DNA of 64,000 bases from Halalkalibacter oceani (lineage in GTDB: Bacteria; Bacillota; Bacilli; Bacillales; Bacillaceae_D). The stretch covers positions 310,001-374,000 of the forward strand of contig NZ_JAMBOL010000001.1 in NCBI RefSeq assembly GCF_023715605.1, given 5' to 3'. Below, in pieces: positions 15,859 to 24,550 of the stretch (its first letter is position 1; every line of letters begins with the position of its first letter). The notes below the pieces were generated by a model, which was not told the DNA's origin, made no database searches, and saw only the letters and a list, made by a program, of their open reading frames with translations. The translations under genes were made by a program, and so were the position numbers.

Positions 15859-16192
15859 CGGATTCCAACCCTCTCATTTGTTCCATATCATCTGTCCCAT
15901 GAACGTTATAAGCCCGGTAAGCAAGGACCAGGAAGAATGATGTCACCCCGAAGCTAATAACGATCGCTGTTAAGATAAGGGCTTGCGGTAAAGGGTCAGA
16001 ATAGGCAGCTGCCTCTTGACCGAGTAGAGGAGCCGCCCCCTGCTTTAAGCCGCCCATCGTTAATAACAGCAGATGGACGCCGTGGCTCAGAATGCCAGTC
16101 CCGATAATGATCCGCGTGACATTTTTTGAAAGGATAAGGTAGGTTCCTATCATAAAGAGGATACCCACAACGATGGAGATAACAATTTCCAT
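15851..16192 (-). CDS. mrpC: Mrp Na+/H+ antiporter subunit C
   Basis: A 113-residue NuoK-like subunit with three helices, including GTYLILSKNVTRIIIGTGIL and the TAIVISFGVTSFFLVLAYR block near the end. Its start codon shares a base with the mrpB stop, indicating translational coupling. Confidence 0.95.
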   Translation of the reverse strand: MEIVISIVVGILFMIGTYLILSKNVTRIIIGTGILSHGVHLLLLTMGGLKQGAAPLLGQEAAAYSDPLPQALILTAIVISFGVTSFFLVLAYRAYNVHGTDDMEQMRGLESDE

Positions 16193-16617
16193 TATTTTTG
16201 ATCCTCCCCAATTGAAAATATAATCGTTAGCGTGACGCCAATGACGACGAGATAGACGCCAATATCAAACAGCAGGGCAGTAGCCAATTCCGTTTCCCCG
16301 AGCAGAGGCAGCATAAAGTAGTCGAATGTGTGCGTTAAAAAGTTCGCCCCGAACACAAAAGCGCCTACCCCCGTCAGGACCGCGATCAGCAGTCCTAATG
16401 CCGTAATCATTTTAAAATCAATCGGAATCGTTTTTTTGACGGTATCAATATCAAAAGCCAACCCGAGCAGAACAAAGGCCGCAGCTGTCATGAGCCCGCC
16501 GATGAATCCGCCGCCCGGATTATGGTGACCGGCAAGGAAAACATAAATGGAGAAAATGATGATAATAAATATGATCAGCTGAGTCGCTGTCTTCAAAATG
16601 ACATCATTTGTGCGCAT
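16192..16617 (-). CDS. mrpB: Mrp Na+/H+ antiporter subunit B
   Basis: A 141-residue MnhB-domain subunit with four helices and the conserved GHHNPGGGFIGGLMTAAAFVL stretch (about residues 30-50). It begins MRTNDVILKTATQLI. It shares one base with the mrpA stop and one with the mrpC start. Confidence 0.95.
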   Translation of the reverse strand: MRTNDVILKTATQLIIFIIIIFSIYVFLAGHHNPGGGFIGGLMTAAAFVLLGLAFDIDTVKKTIPIDFKMITALGLLIAVLTGVGAFVFGANFLTHTFDYFMLPLLGETELATALLFDIGVYLVVIGVTLTIIFSIGEDQK

Positions 16618-19019
16618 TAGTGATCCTCCTTTGCCAGTCTTAATTTAATCATGGAATAAATGCCGAGTGCGGCAATTCCCAATACGAGAATTTCAAACAG
16701 CGTATCAAATCCACGGAAATCGACGAGGATGACATTCACCATGTTTTTACCACCGGCCTCATCATAGCTTGCCTGGACGAAGTAATCCTTGAGCGACTCA
16801 AAGAACTTCGAGTTATGAGACGAGATCGCAAGCAATGTTATTAGTATGCCGACTCCTAAGCTGACGATAAAGTTTCCGACTTTAAACGAAGTACTTTCAA
16901 ACTTTTGCTTAAAGACAGGTAAGTGGTAAAAGCACAGTAAAAACAGAACGGCCGAAACGGTTTCGATTACCATTTGAGTCAAAGCCAAATCCGGTGCCCG
17001 GAAGAAGACGAAGAACGTGGCCAGTGAATAGCCGACGGCTCCCAGCCCGACAATTGCCGTTAAACGTGTCTTGGCGAACATGACTACGAGGGCAGCCGTT
17101 ACCATCACGACGCCGATTAACGTTTCAAAGAAGGTGATTGGCGCGGCTTCACCGCCAAACGCAAATCCATCCAGTTTAAAGAACATATAACCGATAAACA
17201 GCACCATGAAAGAATAGATGTAAATTAAATAGTGTCTGATGCTTCCCGTCATGTAGGTGGAAGTCAGTCTTTTTCCTCCTGTGCTAATACCGGCAAGCGC
17301 TCCGTCATACAAATAGTTAATTGGATCGCGCTCTCTTAAGTAAAATGACATCTGTGCCCATTTCTTCATCGTCAGGAAAACCAATGAACCTAAGATGATA
17401 ACACCGATGGTCATAAACAGCTCAAGGTTAAAACCGTGCCAATGGTAAATATCAATTTTAAACACTTCGCCTTCCGCAAGCAATGTCGGCAGAATGGCCT
17501 CCATCGCCGGATTAATGAGCGTATAGGCGAGTAGATTTGGGAAGAAACCAAAGATCACGACAAGAGAGCCGAGCACGATTGGACTGATTAACATGCCAAT
17601 TGGCGCCTCATGAACCTTCACATCATACTTCTCAGGCTTAAACGGCCCTGTGAACGTTTTGAAAAAGAGGATCGCACAGTAGGCAAAGGTAAAAATACTC
17701 GCAACCCAGGCGAGGATCGGGAATAATAAACCCCATGTCGGCATGTTGAAAATGCCCAGCTCCGTCGCATTTAGAACACCTGTAAAAAACATCTCCTTAC
17801 TTAAAAACCCATTGAACGGCGGTAAACCGGCCATTGAAGCGAGACCAATTAAAGAGATTGTAAAGGTGATCGGCATGATTGTCATCAAGCCGCCGAGATT
17901 CCGGATATCGCGCGTTCCGGTTTCATGGTCGATAATCCCGGCTGTCATAAACAGGCTTCCTTTAAAGGTCGCGTGATTAATTAAATGGAAGATGGCCGCC
18001 AGGACGGCGATTGTATACATCTCCGTATTCGTCCCATCACTAAAGTATAAGGAAGCTGAACCGAGGCCGAGCAAGCACATAATCAGGCCAAGCTGACTAA
18101 TCGTGGAAAAGGCTAAAATCCCTTTCAGATCTTTCTGTCTGACCGCGGAGAGAGAGCCCCAGAATAAGGTGATAATCCCGAAGCCGGACAACAGCCAAAA
18201 CCATTCAGCCGCCCCGCCAAATACAGGCGTCAAACGGGCAACTAAATAAATACCGGCCTTTACCATAGTAGCAGAGTGAAGATAGGCGCTGACAGGAGTC
18301 GGAGCTTCCATCGCGTCAGGAAGCCAAATATGGAACGGAAACTGAGCCGATTTTGTGAAAGCACCAAGCAAAATCAGAAGCATTGCCGGCAGGAACAGGT
18401 TGCTGGCGGCGACGACATCAACGCTGGCAATAATTTCACGGATACTGAATGTTCCGGTAATTAAGTAGAGCAACGCGAACCCGGCGAGCATTGCAAATCC
18501 GCCAAAGACTGTAATCAGCATTGACTTCTGCGCGCCATATGTTGATTTTTTCCGGTGATACCAGTAACTGATTAATAAGGAAGAAGCCAGGCTTGTAAGC
18601 TCCCAAAAGGCATAAAGGACAATCAGGTTATCCGACAGGACAACGCCGAGCATCGCTCCCATGAACATCAGTAAATACACATAGAAGTTATTCAACTTTT
18701 CTTTCGTTTTAGATAAGTAATAAATGGAATAGAGAACAACGAGCGTTCCTATCCCGGTGATAAGCAAGGCAAACAATAAGCTCAGCCCATCAAGATAAAC
18801 ATTAAAATGAATGCCAAGTGAAGGCACCCAAGGAACCGTATGCTCGACCGTCCCCCCGTTAGAAGTGATCGGGAGTTGGCGAATAAAATAAACAAACAAA
18901 ACAAGTGGCAAGATTAAAACAAACCACCCTGTATGTATCGATCTTGCGTACTTATACAAAAACGGAATCAAAATAGCTAACAAAAATGGAGAGATTGTAG
19001 CCCAATGTAAAACCGTCAA
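16617..19019 (-). CDS. mrpA: Mrp Na+/H+ antiporter subunit A
   Basis: An 800-residue first subunit. It has an antiporter-like domain homologous to NuoL (about 120-420) and a C-terminal MrpA-specific domain related to NuoJ and MrpB. The functionally essential acidic residue is at Glu140 (YAFWELTS), the same number as in alkaliphilic Bacillus. The frame is open to 19100, but the first 27 codons lack an RBS; TTG 19019 with AAGGAGG 8 nt upstream gives M-TVLHWATISPFLLA. A TATAAT hexamer lies about 100 bp upstream on the minus strand (19118-19123). The complex exports Na+ in exchange for H+ and supports pH homeostasis. Confidence 0.95.
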   Translation of the reverse strand: MTVLHWATISPFLLAILIPFLYKYARSIHTGWFVLILPLVLFVYFIRQLPITSNGGTVEHTVPWVPSLGIHFNVYLDGLSLLFALLITGIGTLVVLYSIYYLSKTKEKLNNFYVYLLMFMGAMLGVVLSDNLIVLYAFWELTSLASSLLISYWYHRKKSTYGAQKSMLITVFGGFAMLAGFALLYLITGTFSIREIIASVDVVAASNLFLPAMLLILLGAFTKSAQFPFHIWLPDAMEAPTPVSAYLHSATMVKAGIYLVARLTPVFGGAAEWFWLLSGFGIITLFWGSLSAVRQKDLKGILAFSTISQLGLIMCLLGLGSASLYFSDGTNTEMYTIAVLAAIFHLINHATFKGSLFMTAGIIDHETGTRDIRNLGGLMTIMPITFTISLIGLASMAGLPPFNGFLSKEMFFTGVLNATELGIFNMPTWGLLFPILAWVASIFTFAYCAILFFKTFTGPFKPEKYDVKVHEAPIGMLISPIVLGSLVVIFGFFPNLLAYTLINPAMEAILPTLLAEGEVFKIDIYHWHGFNLELFMTIGVIILGSLVFLTMKKWAQMSFYLRERDPINYLYDGALAGISTGGKRLTSTYMTGSIRHYLIYIYSFMVLFIGYMFFKLDGFAFGGEAAPITFFETLIGVVMVTAALVVMFAKTRLTAIVGLGAVGYSLATFFVFFRAPDLALTQMVIETVSAVLFLLCFYHLPVFKQKFESTSFKVGNFIVSLGVGILITLLAISSHNSKFFESLKDYFVQASYDEAGGKNMVNVILVDFRGFDTLFEILVLGIAALGIYSMIKLRLAKEDH

Positions 19020-19363
19020 CTGACATACCTCCTTCAACGTCGATAAATAGAATGTAATGCAAGGCTCTTTTCTCCATGACGGACTACTAGATAGAACCAC
19101 CGTGAGAACTAAAACAAATTATAACCTAAATTCAATAGACATGCACCCTTCGTCTCTATTTGCTTTTCGCTGTTTTTTTGTTCAGTTAAATATGTAGAAA
19201 AAGAACGAAAAAATCCAAGATTTTTTTTCTGATAATAAAAAATGTGAAGAATTTTTTACAGTTTAGCTGGCGGGCTTCTTTGCAGCTGTATATGTATATT
19301 TTGCCATAAAAAGCGCCATCCTATGAGGAGAGCATTTACCTCTTCCAACAGGAGTGACGGACT

Positions 19364-19576
19364 ATGAGCAATAAAAAGAAAGGCACGATTGCAGCAGGCA
19401 TTTTTACGACGCTGATTGCAGTAGGGTGGATAGCAAATGAATGGAACCAGCGTATAATAGATGAAAAAGGATTGGACCCGTCTGATGGAGTGATTATCCA
19501 GGGCAGGCAGGAAGGAGAGGTTCCGCAAGCAGTTCCTTTTAAACCAAGAGAATATATTCGCATCGGCCCCCGTTAG
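19364..19576 (+). CDS. Small membrane-anchored hypothetical protein, 70 aa
   Basis: A basic N-terminus (MSNKKKG) and a hydrophobic helix (about residues 8-25, TIAAGIFTTLIAVGWIA), then a soluble tail ending VPFKPREYIRIGPR. The layout is an N-in single-pass or uncleaved signal-anchored protein. CAGGAG is 9 nt before the ATG. It is transcribed divergently from the mrp operon and ends at a shared terminator with sda. Family not recognised. Confidence 0.65.
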   Translation: MSNKKKGTIAAGIFTTLIAVGWIANEWNQRIIDEKGLDPSDGVIIQGRQEGEVPQAVPFKPREYIRIGPR

Positions 19577-19615
19577 TCAGCTTCATTTATTCTGGGGCGC
19601 GCGGCGAAACAAAGA

Positions 19616-19657
19616 AAGGTGTCCTGAAAGCCAATGCTTTCAGGACACCTTCTTTTA
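19616..19657. terminator. Bidirectional terminator shared with sda
   Basis: A perfect 15-bp stem AAGGTGTCCTGAAAG with its complement (19616-19630, 19637-19651), flanked by T-rich ends on both strands. It ends in the sda stop codon. Confidence 0.85.
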
Positions 19658-19795
19658 AGAGGACATTTTAATTTTATCGGTAAGGGAGCGCTTTACAATT
19701 TCCTGATAAATTAACTCGATAAAGTCTTCGTTAAGTTCTAAATCAATCGCTTTGAAATATGTCTCAAGGAGCAATTCGTTTGAAAGGTTGTCCAT
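19655..19795 (-). CDS. sda: Sporulation inhibitor Sda
   Basis: A 46-codon protein that begins [19 protein letters not shown] and ends [12 protein letters not shown], aligning along its whole length with B. subtilis Sda (MRKLSDELLIESYFKA...IKRRSLGHIISVSS, also 46 residues). Sda is a helical hairpin that binds KinA-type histidine kinases and blocks Spo0A phosphorylation when replication initiation or DNA integrity is disturbed. The gene lies divergent to yqeG as in B. subtilis, with DnaA boxes in between. The strong Shine-Dalgarno AAAGGAGGTG lies 36 nt upstream of the ATG instead of 6-9; only a weak AGG is nearby. Confidence 0.92.
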   Translation of the reverse strand: MDNLSNELLLETYFKAIDLELNEDFIELIYQEIVKRSLTDKIKMSS

Positions 19796-19957
19796 TTTGG
19801 ATCCTGCCCAGGTTAGTCAGAGCAGGTTTCACCTCCTTTAATATAGATGGTAGAAAACAGGTATATTTATTTCCGTCATTTCATATGGTAGTAAGTTGTT
19901 CAGATCCTTTGTACTTCCTATCCTACCATGAGTTGTAAAATAGAACAACTGTTCGAT

Positions 19958-20057
19958 TTATCCACATAGAAACGTGGATAACTTGTTAATTGCTTGTACA
20001 TAATTTTAAGAAAGCTTGATAGCGCATACCTTTTAGCCGTGTATAAAGTTATCCACA
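19958..20057. promoter_or_regulatory. DnaA box cluster between sda and yqeG
   Basis: Two perfect DnaA boxes TTATCCACA at 19958-19966 (+) and 20049-20057 (+), and one TTATCCACG on the minus strand at 19973-19981. The first two are 6 bp apart and face each other. DnaA is known to control sda transcription in B. subtilis through boxes in this region. The copies here are consistent with the same replication-initiation checkpoint. No dnaA/dnaN or unwinding element is near, so this is not an origin. Confidence 0.88.
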
Positions 20058-20212
20058 GTGTTGATTGCCATCTGATCTTGTCGAAAAATTTTTAATGATT
20101 TGCATTAACGAGCTATAAAAATATGGATATCAATTGAAAATCTTGGGCAGGACAGGTATAGTTAAAGTTTGATTAGAAGTCCGTGCAGAAAACAGTAAGG
20201 AGGTGTGTGCGT

Positions 20213-20731
20213 TTGTTGAACAAGCTGCTTCCAAATCAATATGAAAAAAGCATTTATAATATTGACCTGGATGCTTTGCGCAAAAAAGGCATCAAAGGAG
20301 TTATTACCGACCTTGATAATACATTAGTGGAATGGGACCGCCCTGACGCAACGCCGGAAGTACGAGCCTGGTTGAAGCAGCTGAGAGAAGCAGGAATGAA
20401 GGTGACGATTGTCTCGAATAATACGAGTAAGCGTGTAAAAGCATTTGCGGAGCCGGAGGGTATTGTATTTATTCATGCAGCGCGAAAGCCGCAGCGCAGA
20501 GCGTTTCGGCAGGCTTGCCAAGCGATGGAGTTGGCAAAGGATGAAGTTGTCGTGATCGGCGATCAAATTTTTACTGATGTACTGGGAGGTAACAGGGCCG
20601 GGCTGCATACGATTCTCGTCGTCCCCGTCTCAAGTTCTGATGGATGGGCAACGAGGCTGAACAGAAGAATGGAACGGATTGTATTGAATTGGATGAAAAG
20701 ACGTGGAATGATTCAGTGGGAGGATGAATAG
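20213..20731 (+). CDS. yqeG: YqeG family HAD IIIA phosphatase
   Basis: A 172-residue HAD-superfamily phosphatase. Motif I is TDLDNTLVEWD (about 30-40), motif II VSNN (about 72) and motif III/IV VIGDQIFTDVLGGNR (about 113-127). The substrate is unknown; the family is near-universal in Firmicutes next to yqeH. The frame is open from GTG 20183, but AAGGAGG at 20197-20203 directs initiation to TTG 20213, giving MLNKLLPNQYEKSIYNI like B. subtilis YqeG. It ends directly against the yqeH start and heads the yqeG-yqeM operon. Confidence 0.93.
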   Translation: MLNKLLPNQYEKSIYNIDLDALRKKGIKGVITDLDNTLVEWDRPDATPEVRAWLKQLREAGMKVTIVSNNTSKRVKAFAEPEGIVFIHAARKPQRRAFRQACQAMELAKDEVVVIGDQIFTDVLGGNRAGLHTILVVPVSSSDGWATRLNRRMERIVLNWMKRRGMIQWEDE

Positions 20732-21841
20732 ATGGAAGAACGACAAATCATATGCTCCGGTTGCGGAGTAGCCGTACAGACTAAGGACAAAACAGGCTTG
20801 GGCTATGCGCCGCCTTCTGCCTTGGAACGCGACGTTATTACATGCCAGCGCTGTTTTCGCTTGAAGCACTACAATGAAGTGCAGGACGTCGCCCTGACGG
20901 ATGACGACTTTTTAAAAATATTAAACGGACTTGGCAAGACGGATGCGCTGATCGTCAAGATTGTTGACATTTTTGATTTTACGGGAAGCTGGCTTCCGGG
21001 TCTGCACCGCTTTGTCGGTGGGAATCCGGTTCTCCTCGTCGGTAATAAAGTCGATTTGTTACCGAAGTCGCTAAACCAAAACCGGTTAGTGAACTGGATG
21101 AAAAAATCAGCGAAGGAGCTCGGACTAAAGCCGGTTGATGTCATGCTGATGAGCGCAGACAAGAATCAGGGTGTGGAAGAGGTGGCAGCTGCGATTGATG
21201 AACTGCGCGAAGGGAAGGATGTCTACGTTGTCGGCTGTACGAACGTCGGGAAATCGACTTTTATTAATCAGATCATTAAAGCGTTTGGCGGAGATTCCGA
21301 GCAACTGATTACGACCTCTTATTTTCCCGGAACGACCCTTGATATGATCGACATTCCGCTTGATGACGGAAGCACATTGTATGATACGCCGGGGATTATT
21401 AACCATCATCAAATGGCGCATCATGTAGATAAGCAGGAGTTGAAGATCATCACCCCGAAAAAAGAGATCAAACCGATGAATTTTCAGCTTAACGAGGGAC
21501 AGACGTTATTTTTGGGCGGGCTCGTCCGCTTTGATTTTCTGAAAGGCGACCGAACGTCCTTTACATGCTATTGTTCAAATGAACTTCATATCCATCGCAC
21601 GAAACAGGAAAAAGCCGATCAGCTGTATGAGGAGCATCTCGGAGACCTGTTGACACCGCCGGGCCCGGAGACGAAGTCGGACCTGCCGCCGCTCGTGAAG
21701 CATAGCTTTCGTGTGAAGGAAGAGAAGGTTGACATCGTCTTTTCCGGCCTTGGCTGGGTAACGGTGAACGGCACACATATTGTGCTTGAAGCCTATGCGC
21801 CAAAAGGCGTTGAGGTGTCGATCCGCGAGTCACTTATCTAA
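20732..21841 (+). CDS. yqeH: Ribosome-assembly GTPase YqeH
   Basis: A 369-residue circularly permuted GTPase for 30S subunit maturation. An N-terminal zinc finger (CSGCG at 9-13, CQRC at about 34-37) is followed by the G motifs in permuted order: NKVD (about 109), SADK (about 147), the P-loop GCTNVGKST (about 168), the switch region FPGTTLD and DTPG (about 216). A C-terminal RNA-binding region completes it. The ATG follows the yqeG stop with no gap. Confidence 0.96.
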   Translation: MEERQIICSGCGVAVQTKDKTGLGYAPPSALERDVITCQRCFRLKHYNEVQDVALTDDDFLKILNGLGKTDALIVKIVDIFDFTGSWLPGLHRFVGGNPVLLVGNKVDLLPKSLNQNRLVNWMKKSAKELGLKPVDVMLMSADKNQGVEEVAAAIDELREGKDVYVVGCTNVGKSTFINQIIKAFGGDSEQLITTSYFPGTTLDMIDIPLDDGSTLYDTPGIINHHQMAHHVDKQELKIITPKKEIKPMNFQLNEGQTLFLGGLVRFDFLKGDRTSFTCYCSNELHIHRTKQEKADQLYEEHLGDLLTPPGPETKSDLPPLVKHSFRVKEEKVDIVFSGLGWVTVNGTHIVLEAYAPKGVEVSIRESLI

Positions 21842-21872
21842 CATATGTCTGGAAAAAAGCGAGGGGAGAAAG

Positions 21873-22709
21873 ATGGGGAAAGTCTTTGGGTTGCTTGGCC
21901 ATCCGGTCGGACACTCGATGTCGCCGCTTATTCATAATGATGCGTTTCGCTCTTTAGGAATTGACGCGAGTTATCATGCGTTTGATGTAAGGCCGGATCA
22001 GGTGAAAGAGGCGATAGAGGGGATTAGAGCTTTAGGCATTGCAGGCTGTAATGTCACCGTTCCTCACAAAGTGGCGGTCATCCCTCATTTGGATAAAATT
22101 GATGAGGAAGCTGAACAGATCGGAGCCGTGAATACGATTGTGAACGAGGACGGCTGTTTAATCGGCTATAATACCGACGGGCGTGGCTATGTCGAATCAC
22201 TGCTGGAAGAAACGAACGCTTTAGCCGATAAGCATGTGCTGATGATCGGAGCCGGCGGAGCGGCCCGCGGGGTCGTAACTGCGTTGTTGCGCGAAGGAAT
22301 CGGCAAGCTGACGATGACAAACCGGACGCTTGAGAAGACAGAGCCGCTTCTTCAGCTGGCGCGCGAGTTCGCGACAGATGCGGAAGCGATTCACAAGCAG
22401 GAGGCGGAAGGGCGCCTCGCTGAATTTACTATTATCATTAACTCAACCTCAATTGGGATGAGTCCAAATGTCGAAGAGATTCCACTGTCGCTTGAACGAA
22501 TTACGAGCGATCAGGTTGTCAGTGATTTAATTTATAATCCGCTGGAGACGAAGCTGTTAAAAGAAGCGGCAATGCGGGGAGCGAAAACGGTCAATGGTGT
22601 AGGAATGTTTGTCAATCAGGCCGCACTTTCGTTTCAGCATTGGACGAAGCAGCAGCCGGACCGGAACCGGATGAAGAACATTGTATTGGAAAAATTAGGA
22701 GGGTCATGA
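21873..22709 (+). CDS. aroE: Shikimate dehydrogenase
   Basis: A 278-residue NADP-dependent enzyme of the shikimate pathway (3-dehydroshikimate to shikimate). Substrate residues are in GHSMSPLIHN (about 12-21) and NVTVPHK (catalytic Lys about 67). The NADP fold has GAGGAARG (about 126-133). A possible upstream start at 21780 overlaps yqeH; GAGGGGA at 21861-21867 supports ATG 21873, giving MGKVFGLLGHPVGHSMSP. Confidence 0.96.
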   Translation: MGKVFGLLGHPVGHSMSPLIHNDAFRSLGIDASYHAFDVRPDQVKEAIEGIRALGIAGCNVTVPHKVAVIPHLDKIDEEAEQIGAVNTIVNEDGCLIGYNTDGRGYVESLLEETNALADKHVLMIGAGGAARGVVTALLREGIGKLTMTNRTLEKTEPLLQLAREFATDAEAIHKQEAEGRLAEFTIIINSTSIGMSPNVEEIPLSLERITSDQVVSDLIYNPLETKLLKEAAMRGAKTVNGVGMFVNQAALSFQHWTKQQPDRNRMKNIVLEKLGGS

Positions 22710-23002
22710 TGTTAACCGGAAAACAAAAACGATTTTTGCGTTCAAAAGCGCATCATTTAAATCCGATTTTTCAAGTCGGAAAAGGCGGCGTCAATCAAAA
22801 TATGAGCAAGCAGGTGGCGGAAGCACTTGAAGCGCGCGAGCTTCTCAAAGTGAGTATTTTACAAAACTGTGAGGATGATAAGCAGGAAGTGGCGGACGCT
22901 TTGGCGAAAACGACGGGAGCCGAAGTCGTTCAGATCATTGGTCATACGATCGTGCTGTACAAAGAATCAAAAGAACATAAAGAGCTGATTCTCCCTTCCT
23001 AA
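22709..23002 (+). CDS. yqeI: YhbY/YqeI RNA-binding protein (CRM domain)
   Basis: A 97-residue single CRM-domain protein with the pattern LTGKQKRFLRSKAHHLNPIFQ and VGKGGVNQ (GxxG loop, about 28-34). Members bind pre-ribosomal RNA and act in 50S assembly. Two adjacent ATGs (22706, 22709) follow AGGAGGG; 22709 has the better spacing and overlaps the aroE stop by one base. Confidence 0.94.
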   Translation: MLTGKQKRFLRSKAHHLNPIFQVGKGGVNQNMSKQVAEALEARELLKVSILQNCEDDKQEVADALAKTTGAEVVQIIGHTIVLYKESKEHKELILPS

Positions 23003-23016
23003 GAGGAGGTGTAACC

Positions 23017-23613
23017 GTGAAGAAAATAGGCTTGTTTGGCGGAACGTTTAATCCGCCGCATCTTGGCCATATGCTATTCGCGCAGGAAGCGTGTTTAGCT
23101 TATGAGCTTGATGAACTATGGTTCATCCCTGTCAATGTACCTCCTCATAAGGAAAGCGATGAATTGGCGTCAAACAAGGACCGGATTGATATGCTGAAGA
23201 AGGTGACGAAGCGGCATAAGACCTTTTCCGTTTCCACGATTGAAGTGGAGCGGGAAGGTCCTTCCTATACGGTCGATACGGTGAAGCTGTTAAAAAAGCG
23301 CTATCCGGATGTGATGTTTTATTTTTTAATCGGCGGTGATATGATCGATTATTTGCCGCACTGGCATCGGATTGATGAGCTGATGACATTGGTGACTTTT
23401 ATCGGCACGAAGCGTCCCGGCTCAACGTCGGCTTCCGCTTATTCAGGAGCAGTCGAGCTATTGGACATGGTGCAGGTTGATTATTCCTCCACGCTGATCC
23501 GGCAACGGGTGGCGGAAGGGAAGCCGATTACATATATGGTTCCTGATGAGGTTGAAAAAATCATAAAGGAAAGAGGATTGTATGAAGCGAGAAGAAGCCC
23601 TTCAACGGATTAA
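23017..23613 (+). CDS. nadD: Nicotinate-nucleotide adenylyltransferase
   Basis: A 198-residue enzyme that adenylates nicotinate mononucleotide in NAD synthesis. The nucleotidyltransferase motif GGTFNPPHLGHM is at 8-19 and the ISSTxIR-like element appears as YSSTLIRQRV (about 158-167). GTG start 23017 has GAGGAGGT 7 nt upstream. Its end overlaps yqeK by 32 nt. Confidence 0.96.
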   Translation: MKKIGLFGGTFNPPHLGHMLFAQEACLAYELDELWFIPVNVPPHKESDELASNKDRIDMLKKVTKRHKTFSVSTIEVEREGPSYTVDTVKLLKKRYPDVMFYFLIGGDMIDYLPHWHRIDELMTLVTFIGTKRPGSTSASAYSGAVELLDMVQVDYSSTLIRQRVAEGKPITYMVPDEVEKIIKERGLYEARRSPSTD

Positions 23614-24151
23614 ACCGCATTTAACGGAGCACCGTTATGCGCATACATTAGGGGTGCTCGAGAGCGCGCTCCTACTCGCTGAACGCTATGGCGCGGATCA
23701 AAAAAAAGCGGAGCTGGCGGCGATTTTTCACGATTACGCTAAATTTCGTAATAAAGAGGAAATGAGAGCGCTCGTTCAGGAAAGACTATCTGATAAGAGT
23801 ATACTCGACTACGGGGATGAGCTTCTCCATGCTCCATGTGGCGCCTATTATGTCGCACAGGAGGTGGGGATTACCGATGAAGAGATCCTGAATGCAATTC
23901 GTTACCACACGACCGGCCGACCGGGGATGAGCCTGCTGGAAAAGATTATCTTCCTGGCCGATTACATTGAGCCGGGACGGGTATTTAAAGGAGTAGAGGA
24001 AGTACGGGAAATCGCCCAAAAGGATCTCGACAGGGCGATTGTCGCCGCGTTGGCGAACACGGTAACCTTTTTGCTGAAGCGTGGGCAGCTCGTTTATCCA
24101 AAAACGATTGACACGTATAATCACTTGATTGCCGAAGCAAAGAAAGCATAG
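23582..24151 (+). CDS. yqeK: YqeK HD-domain hydrolase (diadenosine tetraphosphatase type)
   Basis: A 189-residue HD-superfamily phosphohydrolase. Metal ligands appear in HRYAHTLGVLES (about 17-28), FHDYAKF (HD about 49-50) and RYHTTGRPGM (about 108-117). Family members cleave Ap4A symmetrically. The start is inside the 3' end of nadD, indicating coupled expression. Confidence 0.93.
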   Translation: MKREEALQRIKPHLTEHRYAHTLGVLESALLLAERYGADQKKAELAAIFHDYAKFRNKEEMRALVQERLSDKSILDYGDELLHAPCGAYYVAQEVGITDEEILNAIRYHTTGRPGMSLLEKIIFLADYIEPGRVFKGVEEVREIAQKDLDRAIVAALANTVTFLLKRGQLVYPKTIDTYNHLIAEAKKA

Positions 24152-24196
24152 TGCTTCAACTAATAAATCTTAAAATGAAAAAGGAGATGTGAGAGA

Positions 24197-24550
24197 ATGA
24201 GTCATTCCCCCCTGCTATCGTTAGCAGTAAAAGCAATGGATGATAAGAAGGCGGAAAATATCGTGGCCCTGAACATGAAGGGGGTTTCCTTGATTGCCGA
24301 TTATTTCGTCATTTGTCACGGGAATTCTGATAAGCAGGTGCAGGCGATTGCCCATGAAATCAAAAAGGTCATGCAGGAGCAGGATATCGATATTAAGCGT
24401 TTGGAAGGCTACGACCAGGCACGCTGGGTGCTCATCGATATCGGCGATGTTGTCGTTCACGTTTTTCATAAGGATGAGCGTTTGTATTACAATTTGGAAA
24501 AGCTGTGGGGCGACGCGCCAATTATTGAGTTAGAAGGAGTTTTAGGATAA
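24197..24550 (+). CDS. rsfS: Ribosome silencing factor RsfS
   Basis: A 117-residue RsfS/YbeB/Iojap protein that binds L14 and blocks subunit joining during starvation. Typical segments: KKAENIVALNMKGVSLIADYFVI (about 16-38) and GYDQARWVLIDIGDVVVHVFH (about 72-92). AAAAGGAGATG precedes the ATG. The stop codon shares its last base with the cvfB ATG. Confidence 0.95.
   Translation: MSHSPLLSLAVKAMDDKKAENIVALNMKGVSLIADYFVICHGNSDKQVQAIAHEIKKVMQEQDIDIKRLEGYDQARWVLIDIGDVVVHVFHKDERLYYNLEKLWGDAPIIELEGVLG

Noticed and set aside
19958-20057. Chromosomal replication origin
   Set aside because: DnaA boxes are present, but dnaA, dnaN and an AT-rich unwinding element are not; the sda context explains the boxes.
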